A DNA stretch of 64,000 nucleotides from Lysinibacillus sp. KCTC 33748 (GTDB lineage: Bacteria > Bacillota > Bacilli > Bacillales_A > Planococcaceae): NCBI RefSeq assembly GCF_002237755.1, contig NZ_MWSJ01000026.1:1-64000 (forward strand), given 5' to 3'. A model generated the notes under the pieces. The model made no database searches, was not told the DNA's origin, and saw only the letters and a list, made by a program, of their open reading frames with translations. Below, piece by piece: positions 26,390-34,955 of the stretch (positions are counted from its first letter, which is position 1; every line of letters begins with the position of its first letter). The position numbers were made by a program, and so were the translations under genes.

Positions 26390-26632
26390 ATGGATAATAT
26401 GTATAAAGTTATGGCATTCTGGACAGGTATTTTTGCAGTCATGTTCTACCTTGGTGGTATGAACGAAGTATCGCTATTATTCGTAGGTAATACAGGTTTA
26501 TTCTTATTATTAGGCTTCTTGAACCTTTCAGAACGTATGTACATGTACATTTTCGGAGCATATTTAACTGTATTCTTTGCTGGCTTCACGTACTATACAA
26601 CATTCATTCACGTACCTGGTGGCGGTCATTAA
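26390..26632 (+). CDS. yqgY: DUF2626 membrane protein YqgY
   Basis: 80 residues from the ATG at 26390, with AAAGGAGGGG upstream. Three short hydrophobic helices, FWTGIFAVMFYLGGM near the start and a tail ending FIHVPGGGH. Matches the conserved DUF2626 family (B. subtilis YqgY) of unknown function. Its neighbour on the other strand is yqgX, as in B. subtilis. Confidence 0.88.
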   Translation: MDNMYKVMAFWTGIFAVMFYLGGMNEVSLLFVGNTGLFLLLGFLNLSERMYMYIFGAYLTVFFAGFTYYTTFIHVPGGGH

Positions 26633-26641
26633 TACAAAGAA

Positions 26642-26679
26642 AAACGCGTGTCTCATCCAATATGAGACATGCTTTTTTT
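26642..26679 (+). terminator. terminator of yqgY
   Basis: GCGTGTCTCAT and ATGAGACATGC pair around CCAAT and are followed by TTTTTTT. Confidence 0.85.
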
Positions 26680-26723
26680 ATGTAAATTTATTCATTAGAT
26701 ACAGAAAAAATTCAAAGCATAGT

Positions 26724-26765
26724 AAAATCCCCCTTTGCATTACGAAAATGCCAGGGGGATTTTTA
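26724..26765 (-). terminator. terminator facing yqgX
   Basis: AAAATCCCCCT and AGGGGGATTTTT pair around an 18-base loop, downstream of the yqgX stop with A/T runs on both sides. Confidence 0.65.
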
Positions 26766-26814
26766 AAGGATAAATTCTCCAAGTTCATCGCCAATAGTTT
26801 TGGGATGTCATTTA

Positions 26815-27459
26815 TTAAAAACCATTCAAGAAAGGATTTGTCTCCATTTCTGCACCGACTGTTGTATAATTACCATGGCCAGGGTAGATAATAGTATCTT
26901 CAGGTAATGTCAACAGCTTATCATGAATGGATGCTAGTAATATTTTTGTTGATCCTCCTAGTAAGTCCGTACGACCGACCCCTTGTTCAAAGAGTGTATC
27001 TCCAACAATAGCGAAGCCATCATTTTCAAATATATATGAAATACTACCTGGTGAGTGTCCTGGCGTAAAAATAGCTTTAAAACCAAAATCGCTTATTTCA
27101 AATAGTTGTTCTTTTTTAATTATATTTTCTTCAGCTGGAGCATCGACAATATAATCTGGTAATGCTGCGTATTTACTAGAGCCATTTTTTGTTGGATCTC
27201 CTAACCAGCTTACTTCTTTTTCATGAATCCATAATGGCACATTAAAAACTTCGCGGACAGCGTTTACGGCACCGATATGATCAAAATGCGCATGTGTTAA
27301 AAAAATGGCTAATGGTTTTAGGCCGTTACTACGTATTGCCTTGATAATTCGATCCGCTTCTTCTCCTGGATCAAAAATTATGCATTCTTTATTTTTATTC
27401 GATACGATATAACAATTCGTTTGGACAGGTCCAAGTGAATAACTTCGTACGTTCATCAT
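26815..27459 (-). CDS. yqgX: MBL-fold metallohydrolase YqgX
   Basis: 214 residues from the ATG at 27459, which has GAGGTGA five bases upstream. Metallo-beta-lactamase fold with the zinc motif THAHFDHIG, then GHSPGS, VGDTLFEQGVGRTDL and the final His in YPGHGNYT. Related to glyoxalase II-type hydrolases and B. subtilis YqgX; acts on a thioester in the cytoplasm, the exact substrate being unproven. Position beside yqgW and yqgY matches B. subtilis. Confidence 0.9.
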   Translation of the reverse strand: MMNVRSYSLGPVQTNCYIVSNKNKECIIFDPGEEADRIIKAIRSNGLKPLAIFLTHAHFDHIGAVNAVREVFNVPLWIHEKEVSWLGDPTKNGSSKYAALPDYIVDAPAEENIIKKEQLFEISDFGFKAIFTPGHSPGSISYIFENDGFAIVGDTLFEQGVGRTDLLGGSTKILLASIHDKLLTLPEDTIIYPGHGNYTTVGAEMETNPFLNGF

Positions 27460-27627
27460 TACTATCACCTCAATATCAATTATACAGCCTTTACCACAAT
27501 TTGACGATAAATGTTCATAGTTTAAGCTATTTTAGTTCTCGACAAAAACAAGTAGAACGTTTACAATTAAGGAGGAATATTGTTGACGACATTCATTTTC
27601 TGATGTCGAAAGGAGTGTCAATTTTTA

Positions 27628-27807
27628 ATGAACTTATTAATGGTTATTTTTGGTCTAGTTTCAATTTTGGCTGTAGTTGGTACATTCCAAGCACTTAAAG
27701 AAAAGAACCTATTAAGCGTTGTTTTCAACTTATTAAGTGCAGTAGTATTCGGTTGGTTCGTAATTATGACTGTAATTCACAGCGGGTACCCACCAACATT
27801 ACACTAA
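27628..27807 (+). CDS. yqgW: DUF2759 small membrane protein YqgW
   Basis: 59 residues, from ATG at 27628 after AAAGGAGTGTC. Two transmembrane helices (MNLLMVIFGLVSILAVVGTF and FNLLSAVVFGWFVIMTVI) with a short charged loop (LKEKN) and the tail HSGYPPTLH. Size, layout and synteny match YqgW/DUF2759. Function unknown. A terminator follows. Confidence 0.85.
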   Translation: MNLLMVIFGLVSILAVVGTFQALKEKNLLSVVFNLLSAVVFGWFVIMTVIHSGYPPTLH

Positions 27808-27818
27808 AATTCAGACAA

Positions 27819-27856
27819 AGAAAGAGCGGTCTCCATAACGAGGCTGCTCTTTTTTC
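27819..27856 (+). terminator. terminator of yqgW
   Basis: AAAGAGCGGTCTC and GAGGCTGCTCTTT pair around CATAAC and are followed by TTTT. The rest of 27857-28104 holds no gene. Confidence 0.75.
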
Positions 27857-28104
27857 TATTTACTTCCTATTTGTGAGCTGCTCTTTTTGACCTTTCGAGC
27901 AGTGAGGATTAATTCTTCACCCATTCTAACACGATAATGCCCCCTCTCCTCTAAGCTGCTTACATGGCTTCCAGAACGATTTAAATTTTCAGTTGATAGG
28001 AATTACATAAAAACCCTTCCAAAAACTCCCATTTAAGTGTTAAATGAAGTTTCCAGACTATATTCGTCACTTCTGTTGAAAACTCGCTAGTAGACACGCT
28101 TAAA

Positions 28105-28145
28105 ATAAAAAAAAAAAGAGATCTCACTAAACATGAGATCACTTT
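28105..28145 (-). terminator. terminator of LTA synthase gene
   Basis: On the minus strand TGATCTCATG..TAGTGAGATC is followed by a run of at least eleven Ts, directly after the stop at 28152. Confidence 0.85.
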
Positions 28146-28151
28146 CTTTGT

Positions 28152-30047
28152 TTACTTAACTGCTCCTTGCTTCAAATTACCTGTCTTTTGGTCATAGAAG
28201 CGGAGTAAATCACCGTTAATGATGGCATCAGAATTTTCTAGTTCTTTCGTAGCTCGTTCAGCGTATGGCTCACATGGCTCACCATCAATTTCTTCACCAG
28301 TTGCTTTGTCATAGCAAGCTTCACCAACGTATACATATTTATCTGTTACAAAACGACCGTCACGGAAAACAACGAAATCTTCATGCTCTGGTGAGAATAG
28401 GTCTGCACCAAGTTGCATATCTTTTGAAGTTTCAATGCCAAGAAGGTGTAAAATTGTTGGACGTAAATCCATTTGTCCTGCAATCTCTGTCATTTCTTTA
28501 CCATCTCCTGAGTTAGGGATATGGATAAATAATGGTACTTCTTGTAGCATTGCATTATCAAATGATGTAATGCTTTCTTTTCCTAAATATTGAGCCATCG
28601 CTTTGTTATGGTTTTCTGAAATACCATAATGGTCACCATACATTACAATAATAGAGTTATCATATACACCTTGATCTTTTAAACTTTGGAAGAAGTCTTT
28701 AAGAGCTTCATCCATATAACGAACTGTTTGGAAATAACGATTTAATGTACCTGAGTTTGACGTATATTCAGGAATCATTACATCTTCAGGGTCCAATGTG
28801 AATGGATAATGGTTCGTTAAAGTAATTAGTCGCGAATAGAATGGCTGTTGCATATCTTTCATTAAGGCTGCAGATTGCTCTAGGAATGGAACGTCTTTCA
28901 TACCCCAGTTAACTGCTTCCCCTTCGCCAATCTTATATGAATCTATATCATAGAATTTATTAATGTGTAATGATTGATACATCATGTCACGATTCCAGAA
29001 TGATTTATTATTCGGGTGCATGACATTTGTAAAGTAGCCATTATCTCCAAGGCGCTCAGCCATTGAGTTATACGTATTTCCACCATGCGTGAAGAATACC
29101 GCACCTCGACCTAAGCCGAACAATGAGTTCTCTGTAATAAACTCTGAGTCAGAAGTTTTCCCTAATCCAGTTTGGTGATAGAAGTTACTGAAATAAAACG
29201 TATCTTTATCTTTTGTTAAAGAGTTTAAGAATGGTGTAATTTCATGACCATCCATTTGATTATTAATAACAAAGTTTTGTAAAGACTCCATCGAAACAAG
29301 GATCAAATTACGCCCCTTGTATTTACCAAACATTTCAGGGTTGATTGCTGCTTGATTAGAACGAATATAGTTGTTCACTTCTACTAATTCACTGCCATCC
29401 GCTAACGCACGTTGAGCAGAGGATTTTGATTGAATATAAATATCATACAAATGGTAGTTATACGTACCAATGTTTTTCACAAGTAATTCACGGTCAAAAC
29501 TACGTGTTAACAATTGTGGACGCTCAGTTTCAGCTAATCCTAAGTTTAAGAATGTCATCGCAATCGCTAATACGAAGTACGCGCGACGGAATTCTACGTT
29601 GACTTTTACTGCTTCCTTCATCTTTGGCAAATATTTGTTCGCTAAAATTAAAATCAGCACGTCGATGAAATATAATAAGTCCCAAGGGCTGACAATCGCT
29701 GCTACTGAAGTTCCTAGATCGCCAAAGTTACTTGTCTGGAATAATACCGGTAGCGTAATAAAGTCGTTGTAGAAACGATAGAATGCCACATTTCCGTATA
29801 AGACAATCGATAAAATAACACTAATCGTAATTATATAGCGACTTTTAACTTTCGGTGATTTAAAGAATAACGAAATACCATAAGCAAATAGCACGAAGCT
29901 CAATGGATTAATAAGCAAAATAAATTGTTGCATTGCATTTTCAATTTTCATCTCAAAGCTTGTGTGATAAACAATGACCGTTTTTATCCAAGTTGCTACA
30001 ATTGCTAGTATCATAAATGAATGTTTAGGCCACTTTATTGATTTCAT
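28152..30047 (-). CDS. yqgS: lipoteichoic acid synthase family protein
   Basis: 631 residues from the ATG at 30047, nine bases after AAGGAGG. Five transmembrane helices occupy about 1-175, then an extracellular sulfatase-fold domain. Visible active-site elements fit LtaS: Glu254 in VSMESLQNF, Thr298 in GLGKTSDSE (the glycerolphosphate-accepting Thr), and YGDHYGISENH near the end. It polymerises glycerolphosphate from phosphatidylglycerol into lipoteichoic acid. Its position two genes from yqgN corresponds to B. subtilis yqgS, one of four LtaS paralogues there; which role it plays here is not decided by sequence. Confidence 0.92.
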   Translation of the reverse strand: MKSIKWPKHSFMILAIVATWIKTVIVYHTSFEMKIENAMQQFILLINPLSFVLFAYGISLFFKSPKVKSRYIITISVILSIVLYGNVAFYRFYNDFITLPVLFQTSNFGDLGTSVAAIVSPWDLLYFIDVLILILANKYLPKMKEAVKVNVEFRRAYFVLAIAMTFLNLGLAETERPQLLTRSFDRELLVKNIGTYNYHLYDIYIQSKSSAQRALADGSELVEVNNYIRSNQAAINPEMFGKYKGRNLILVSMESLQNFVINNQMDGHEITPFLNSLTKDKDTFYFSNFYHQTGLGKTSDSEFITENSLFGLGRGAVFFTHGGNTYNSMAERLGDNGYFTNVMHPNNKSFWNRDMMYQSLHINKFYDIDSYKIGEGEAVNWGMKDVPFLEQSAALMKDMQQPFYSRLITLTNHYPFTLDPEDVMIPEYTSNSGTLNRYFQTVRYMDEALKDFFQSLKDQGVYDNSIIVMYGDHYGISENHNKAMAQYLGKESITSFDNAMLQEVPLFIHIPNSGDGKEMTEIAGQMDLRPTILHLLGIETSKDMQLGADLFSPEHEDFVVFRDGRFVTDKYVYVGEACYDKATGEEIDGEPCEPYAERATKELENSDAIINGDLLRFYDQKTGNLKQGAVK

Positions 30048-30229
30048 TCCTAACATCCTCCTTACTTTCTTACAAAAAAATAATAATTTTTTACAATTTG
30101 TTACTGAAACAAAATATATCTTAATCCATTTTTTACAGATAATCAATAGATATATTTATGGAAAACTGTTCTCCTTGTTCGCTCTGGACAATAATATATA
30201 CGTTTTTAATTGTAAAAAGTTTCACAAAT

Positions 30230-30261
30230 CATAAAAACAGTGGAAAGCCACTGTTTTTATG
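30230..30261. terminator. terminator of yqgQ
   Basis: CATAAAAACAGTGG and CCACTGTTTTTATG form a perfect stem with loop AAAG; T-rich on both strands. Confidence 0.85.
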
Positions 30262-30319
30262 AATATTACATACATGTTACATTATTTTTACAATACCCCA
30301 AATGATTTATTTTAAAAAC

Positions 30320-30529
30320 TTACTGGCTATTTTCTTTCATACGAAGTTTTGTTGTTTCTTGTCGAATTAGTAACAATGCCATTTGGTAATCTTTAATATC
30401 TAGTACATTCGCTTTATACAACTCGCGAATTTCATCCTCCATTAACATCAAATCACCAATCGGATCACGTGTGTAAATATAAGTGCCATATGTTTTTAGT
30501 AATTCATAAATATCTAACATTTTGTCCAT
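30320..30529 (-). CDS. yqgQ: YqgQ family protein (DUF910)
   Basis: 69 residues, helical, with YGTYIYTRDPIGDLMLMEDE typical of the YqgQ/DUF910 family. Starts one base after the yqgN stop with GGAGCG inside the end of yqgN, so it is translationally linked. Function unknown; it may bind nucleic acid. In B. subtilis it lies near glcK, which is absent here. Confidence 0.9.
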   Translation of the reverse strand: MDKMLDIYELLKTYGTYIYTRDPIGDLMLMEDEIRELYKANVLDIKDYQMALLLIRQETTKLRMKENSQ

Positions 30530-30530
30530 T

Positions 30531-31115
30531 TTAGTTCGCTCCTCGTTGTGTTACACAGTCAAGACGTTTTGTCGGTGTCACAATGATATCTACTGGGCAG
30601 TCGTGCGCTTCTCTTGGGATATGTTCATATAGCTGCTCGTTAAATATGAGAGACATAAGCTTACCCTTTTTATAGTTTAATACATAGCGATCATAATAAC
30701 CACCGCCGTAGCCTATTCGATAGCCGAACGGATCAAAAACAACTCCTGGAACAAGGATGACATCCATTTCATTTGCGTCAACAAACTCACACTTTTCTGG
30801 AATTGGCTCACGCAAATGCATATAAACAGTTTCAAGTTGGTTAAACGAATCAATGGCATAAAATGACATTTCTCTTGTCTTTGGATTACATTTAGGTACT
30901 GCCACTTTTTTACCAAGTTGCCACAGTTCTTCTATTAATTGAATTGTGTCGATTTCTGGCTTATTGGAAATGGTAATGCCGATTGTAGTTGCTTCTATTA
31001 TATATGGTTCCTGTAACACTTTTTTTAATACAGCAAATGATTGATCGCGGTAAGCTACTTCACTCATTTCGGCAAGAGCTTCCTTTACCTCGTTCCGTAA
31101 AGTTGTTTTATCCAT
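30531..31115 (-). CDS. yqgN: 5-formyltetrahydrofolate cyclo-ligase
   Basis: 194 residues. Converts 5-formyl-THF to 5,10-methenyl-THF with ATP in one-carbon metabolism. Family motifs: KVAVPKCNPKTREMSFY in the folate site, VILVPGVVFDP, and the phosphate-binding loop GYRIGYGGGYYDRYV. Full length. First gene of a yqgN-yqgQ unit downstream of rpmG on the same strand, as in B. subtilis. Confidence 0.94.
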   Translation of the reverse strand: MDKTTLRNEVKEALAEMSEVAYRDQSFAVLKKVLQEPYIIEATTIGITISNKPEIDTIQLIEELWQLGKKVAVPKCNPKTREMSFYAIDSFNQLETVYMHLREPIPEKCEFVDANEMDVILVPGVVFDPFGYRIGYGGGYYDRYVLNYKKGKLMSLIFNEQLYEHIPREAHDCPVDIIVTPTKRLDCVTQRGAN

Positions 31116-31145
31116 GTTAAGCTTATCCCCCTCTTAAAAATGTAG

Positions 31146-31174
31146 AAAGCCAAAACCACGAGTGGTTTTGGCTT
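31146..31174 (-). terminator. terminator of rpmG
   Basis: AAAGCCAAAACCAC and GTGGTTTTGGCTT form a strong stem with a tiny loop between rpmG and yqgN. The T run is short, so some read-through into yqgN is possible. Confidence 0.7.
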
Positions 31175-31183
31175 AATGAGCGA

Positions 31184-31333
31184 TTACTTAGTTTCACGGT
31201 GAAGAGTGTATTTCTTCTCGCGAGAGCAATATTTTTTAAGTTCAAGACGCTCTGGATTGTTACGCTTGTTCTTTTTAGAAATGTAGTTACGTTCGCCGCA
31301 ATCTGTGCAAGCTAAAGTAATGTTTACGCGCAT
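31184..31333 (-). CDS. rpmG: 50S ribosomal protein L33
   Basis: 49 residues: [20 protein letters not shown] through [16 protein letters not shown]. It carries CTDC and a single later Cys (KYC), fewer zinc ligands than the C+ form, whose second pair is CxxC. Structural protein of the large ribosomal subunit. Start ATG after GGGAGGGTT. Location next to yqgN matches rpmGA of B. subtilis. Confidence 0.95.
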   Translation of the reverse strand: MRVNITLACTDCGERNYISKKNKRNNPERLELKKYCSREKKYTLHRETK

Positions 31334-31492
31334 TATTAACCCTCCCACTCTATATCAAGAATTTAAATTTTGAGCATGATTTATACGACTAACCTATTAT
31401 AACATAAACTAAAAAAAAATCTACCTTCATTTCATATTAAGTTTGCATATGGTAAAATACCTTATAATTACATACTTAATGAGGTGAAACTA

Positions 31493-31936
31493 GTGGATTT
31501 ATCCATCATACTTATGATTGTGGGAATTCTCCTAATTATCGTGTCGTTCTTTTTCAAAAATAATTCAAAAAAAGTCGAACAAGATGTAGAGGAGCTATCC
31601 ATCTCTATTTTTCAAGAAACAAATAATTTAAAACGTCGTCTGAAAATTGTTGAGGAGGAGCTGTTATTAGAGCCAGAGTTTCAGGTTAAATCATCATCTG
31701 CACAAAATAACACGATACCAAATCCGAACATCCAACAGGTCATGCAAACTGTTCAACAGGCTGCTCAGACATCAAAAACAGGACAAGCTGCTTCAAAAAC
31801 GAAACCTATCCATCAAATTATTATAAGTCAGGTACTTGAACTTAATAAGCAGGGTCTTTCTGTAGCAGATATAAGTATTCGTTCGAACTTAACTGAAGAG
31901 CAAGTCCGCCAAGTAATTGCAAACGGAGGTCGGTAA
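31493..31936 (+). CDS. membrane-anchored protein with C-terminal HTH (SwrB/DUF6115-like)
   Basis: 147 residues from the GTG at 31493, chosen because GAGGTG lies six bases upstream. One N-terminal transmembrane helix (about 3-22), a coiled coil (about 28-58), a Gln/Thr-rich linker, and a C-terminal helix-turn-helix-like segment LNKQGLSVADISIRSNLTEE. This layout resembles SwrB/DUF6115 proteins linked to motility gene expression, but the match is by architecture only. Three bases before the next gene, so cotranscribed with it. Confidence 0.7.
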   Translation: MDLSIILMIVGILLIIVSFFFKNNSKKVEQDVEELSISIFQETNNLKRRLKIVEEELLLEPEFQVKSSSAQNNTIPNPNIQQVMQTVQQAAQTSKTGQAASKTKPIHQIIISQVLELNKQGLSVADISIRSNLTEEQVRQVIANGGR

Positions 31937-31939
31937 TCT

Positions 31940-32434
31940 ATGAATAATTCCGCTATCCGCGCATTTGGCATTGCACTTTTTCTTGTCGGAGCATTGCTAG
32001 CTTTAGCAGTTCGTTTTGATCTCAATATCGGTCTTCCGACGAAAGCTTCCAACAACACAGAAAATGTAGAGGTGCTGCAAAAAAAGCTCGATCAGGCAAA
32101 TAAAGAAATTGCATTGTTAAAGGAACAAGGTAAACAAGCTCCAAAGGAAAACTCACAGAAAACAGATGCACCTAAAACATCGGCTAAAGATAAACATGAA
32201 TCGGCGTCTCAAGGAAACGTTACCACTATGACACTTCAAATTTATAGCGGTATGGAACCATATACCGTAGCGCAAAAGCTTGAAGATGGTGACGTCATCG
32301 AAAATAGTGTTGAAATGGAACTTTTACTTGCTAATCCTAAATACGCTCGAAGCTTACAAATTGGTGCCTACGATGTCAATTCTTCAATGTCATTAGAGGA
32401 AATTGCGAAATTGATTACAGGGAAAAAGCAATAA
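31940..32434 (+). CDS. membrane protein with MltG/YceG-like domain, no catalytic part
   Basis: 164 residues. N-terminal transmembrane helix (about 7-24), coiled coil (about 42-62), Lys/Ser-rich linker, then IYSGMEPYTVAQKLEDGDVI and LQIGAYDVNSSMSLEEIAKL, the pattern of the LysM-like first subdomain of endolytic transglycosylase MltG. The catalytic subdomain is missing, so a binding role is likelier than cleavage. Second gene of a two-gene operon ended by the terminator at 32459. Confidence 0.75.
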   Translation: MNNSAIRAFGIALFLVGALLALAVRFDLNIGLPTKASNNTENVEVLQKKLDQANKEIALLKEQGKQAPKENSQKTDAPKTSAKDKHESASQGNVTTMTLQIYSGMEPYTVAQKLEDGDVIENSVEMELLLANPKYARSLQIGAYDVNSSMSLEEIAKLITGKKQ

Positions 32435-32458
32435 TATTACCATCCTATTTGCAAAAAT

Positions 32459-32502
32459 GGCTGTCACCAAAAATCACAATTATTGATTTTTGATGGCAGC
32501 CT
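32459..32502. terminator. bidirectional terminator between convergent genes
   Basis: GGCTGTCACCAAAAATCA pairs with TGATTTTTGATGGCAGCC around CAATTAT, between the MltG-like gene and trpG. Confidence 0.85.
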
Positions 32503-32514
32503 ATTTTATTTCGT

Positions 32515-33087
32515 TTATGAAATTTGTTCTAAAAAGGTTTGCATCATTATGCTCCCCTCTTGTGTTCCAATGGATTCCGGATGAAATTGTAGCCCATAAA
32601 GTGGGTACTCCTTATGTTGAATCGCCATTATTTCACCATCACCACTGGACTTTGCTAAAATATTAAAATCGTCATGTAACGTACTTGGCTCAATGACGAG
32701 TGAATGATAGCGCATTACTTCTATTTTACCGTCTAACTGAGCAAATAAGCCTGTTTTTTCATATTGAATCGTCGATAATTTTCCATGCATTATATGTTTA
32801 GCTTGAACGATGCTACTCCCAAAAGCTTGACCTATCGATTGGTGTCCAAGGCAAATGCCTAAAATCGGAAATTTCGTATAAAGCTTTTTGACAACATCTA
32901 CTGTTATTCCAGCATCTATTGGCGCACCTGGTCCAGGCGATAAAATAATAGCTTCTGGTTGCATTTTCTTAATTTCTTCGATTGTCACTTCATCATTACG
33001 TACTACTTTAACATCTTTCCCAAGCATACTTATTTGCTGAAATAAATTATATGTGAATGAATCATAATTATCGATTAGTAAAATCAT
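32515..33087 (-). CDS. trpG: anthranilate synthase component II (glutamine amidotransferase)
   Basis: 190 residues. Class I glutamine amidotransferase with oxyanion loop LSPGPGAP, nucleophile Cys in ILGICLGHQS, and the His-Glu pair in LQFHPES. It supplies ammonia to TrpE. Its start overlaps the trpE stop by four bases. In Bacillus the same subunit (PabA) often serves folate synthesis too; here the tryptophan T-box upstream of the operon argues for a tryptophan role. No other trp gene follows. Confidence 0.9.
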   Translation of the reverse strand: MILLIDNYDSFTYNLFQQISMLGKDVKVVRNDEVTIEEIKKMQPEAIILSPGPGAPIDAGITVDVVKKLYTKFPILGICLGHQSIGQAFGSSIVQAKHIMHGKLSTIQYEKTGLFAQLDGKIEVMRYHSLVIEPSTLHDDFNILAKSSGDGEIMAIQHKEYPLYGLQFHPESIGTQEGSIMMQTFLEQIS

Positions 33088-34469
33088 TGTTTTACCTCCA
33101 ATAATGCGCGAGCTTTATTAAGTGTTTCCTCGTATTCTGACAAAGGCACTGAATCATACACAATACCGGCCCCTGCCTGAACATGCGCACGATAATCCTT
33201 GATGATCATTGTCCGAATAGCTAGAGCTAAATCCATATCACCTGTAGTGGAAATATAACCTACTGCGCCAGCGTAGACACCACGCTTCACAGGCTCTAGC
33301 TCATTAATTAGCTGCATAGCGCGAATTTTCGGCGCACCTGATACTGTACCAGCAGGAAGGCAAGTTCTAAGAACATCCAAAACATGTACATCCTCACGTA
33401 ATTCACCGATAACCTCCGATACAATATGCATTACATGTTTATAACGCTCAATATTCATATATTTTATAAGCTTCACTGAACCGACTTTAGCAATACGCCC
33501 AAGATCATTGCGCCCTAAATCTACGAGCATACGATGTTCAGCAATTTCTTTTTCATCATTTAATAACACTTCCGCAATCGCGTTATCCTGCTCCACAGTT
33601 TTACCTCTAGGCTTCGTTCCTGCTATTGGATTTGTCGTGACCTTTCGATCCTTCACCTTAACGAGACTTTCAGGAGATGTTCCTAAAATCGTATACGTAC
33701 CAAAATCCATATAGAACATATATGGTGACGGGTTAGAAGTACGTAACTGACGATATAAAGCAAAAGGATTCCCTTTATATGGTGAAATGAAGCGTTGTGA
33801 TAAGACTATTTGAAAAATGTCACCCTTACGAATATGCTGCTTAGCGCGATCAACCATTGCAACAAAATTTTCTTTGGCAATCATCGGTCTGAAATTTAGC
33901 TCTCCAAACGTCATGGCGTCAAAAGTTGTTCCAGCATGAAGCTGCTTCTGCATTGTAGAAATAGCCAATTCCATCGATTCAAGAGAACGCCCTTCATTAA
34001 ATAAATCGATTGCTGCTAATGTAACCTCTTGCTTTAAATGATCAAAAACAATAAATGTATCATAGAAAAAGACATGAACATCGGGCATTTCTAGATCATC
34101 CTGCAAGTATTCACCTATTTGTTCTGTATAAAATGCTGTTTCGTAACCAAAGAACCCAATAGCTCCTCCAAAAAAGGCGAAAGGGTATTTTGTCTTATGA
34201 TATGGCATAACTTGCTGTAATTTTAGCAATACATTGTCATTCGATTTTTCTGTTTCTCCTTCTTTTGTATAAGAATAACCATCCCTATCTCCAATTAGTT
34301 CTGCAATTGGGTTGACGGCGATAAACGAGTAACGCCCGCTTTCTTCATGCTTGGCAGACGATTCGAAAAGCATTTTATGCTTCCCTTCAAGTGATTGATA
34401 AACGGAAATTGGCGTCATCATATCACCCTGTAATGCCTTCATGGCAAAATTTCTAAGCTCAACTGTCAT
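33084..34469 (-). CDS. trpE: anthranilate synthase component I
   Basis: 461 residues from the ATG at 34469, preceded by AAGGAGA. N-terminal domain with the tryptophan-binding LLESSAKHE-like segment (LFESSAKHEESGRYSF), and the chorismate-binding domain with QIVLSQRF, GTSPESLVKV, NPIAGTKPRG, LVDLGRNDLGR, LPAGTVSGAPKIRAM and QAGAGIVYDS. It makes anthranilate from chorismate. The preceding T-box with a TGG specifier links expression to uncharged tRNA-Trp. ADC synthase (PabB) is the main alternative, disfavoured by that leader. Confidence 0.9.
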   Translation of the reverse strand: MTVELRNFAMKALQGDMMTPISVYQSLEGKHKMLFESSAKHEESGRYSFIAVNPIAELIGDRDGYSYTKEGETEKSNDNVLLKLQQVMPYHKTKYPFAFFGGAIGFFGYETAFYTEQIGEYLQDDLEMPDVHVFFYDTFIVFDHLKQEVTLAAIDLFNEGRSLESMELAISTMQKQLHAGTTFDAMTFGELNFRPMIAKENFVAMVDRAKQHIRKGDIFQIVLSQRFISPYKGNPFALYRQLRTSNPSPYMFYMDFGTYTILGTSPESLVKVKDRKVTTNPIAGTKPRGKTVEQDNAIAEVLLNDEKEIAEHRMLVDLGRNDLGRIAKVGSVKLIKYMNIERYKHVMHIVSEVIGELREDVHVLDVLRTCLPAGTVSGAPKIRAMQLINELEPVKRGVYAGAVGYISTTGDMDLALAIRTMIIKDYRAHVQAGAGIVYDSVPLSEYEETLNKARALLEVKQ

Positions 34470-34633
34470 CCTCTTTCTCTCCTTCTCTATGCTCTGCTCT
34501 TCTACACCAAAATCTATCAATTATGCACTGGCGTTTTGACACTGGCGTTTCGTTACCATTTCACTTTCTTTTAACTAAACATTGTGTCAGGAACTTGAAC
34601 TGTATAACACTGTTCAGTTCCACCAAAACATAT

Positions 34634-34905
34634 AAAAAGGCCTTTCCATCACAAAAGGACGGAAAAGCCGTGGTGCCACCTTCATTGGTCTTCATCAATT
34701 ATGCCCCGGCATAATTACATTCAGCTGATGCTTAGGTAGCCGCTGAAAGATTTAAAGACCATCTCTATACCCTATAACGTAGGCAGACGCTAATCCATAC
34801 TTTATTCAGGATTAGAGCTCCGAAGTCCATTCGCCAAGTTTTTGTACTAGTTCCCACCGACCACTAGCTCTCTAAAACAAAAAATAATGGCTACTACTCT
34901 TCATC
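34634..34905 (-). promoter_or_regulatory. tryptophan T-box riboswitch and terminator
   Basis: On the minus strand, in order: AGTA motif near 34895; distal stem I GAGAGCTAGTGGTCGGTGGG followed by AACTAG; the specifier context GAA-TGG-ACTTCGGAG with TGG at 34827-34829; the conserved T-box AAGGTGGCACCACGG at 34668-34682; and a terminator (GGCTTTTCCGTCC / GGAAAGGCC then TTTTTAT, 34634-34669). Uncharged tRNA-Trp should pair with TGG and the T-box bulge and permit trpE-trpG transcription. Confidence 0.9.
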
Positions 34906-34955
34906 AATGCTGATTGCATGTATTCATTGTAAAACAAGAAAACAAACAATTCAAA

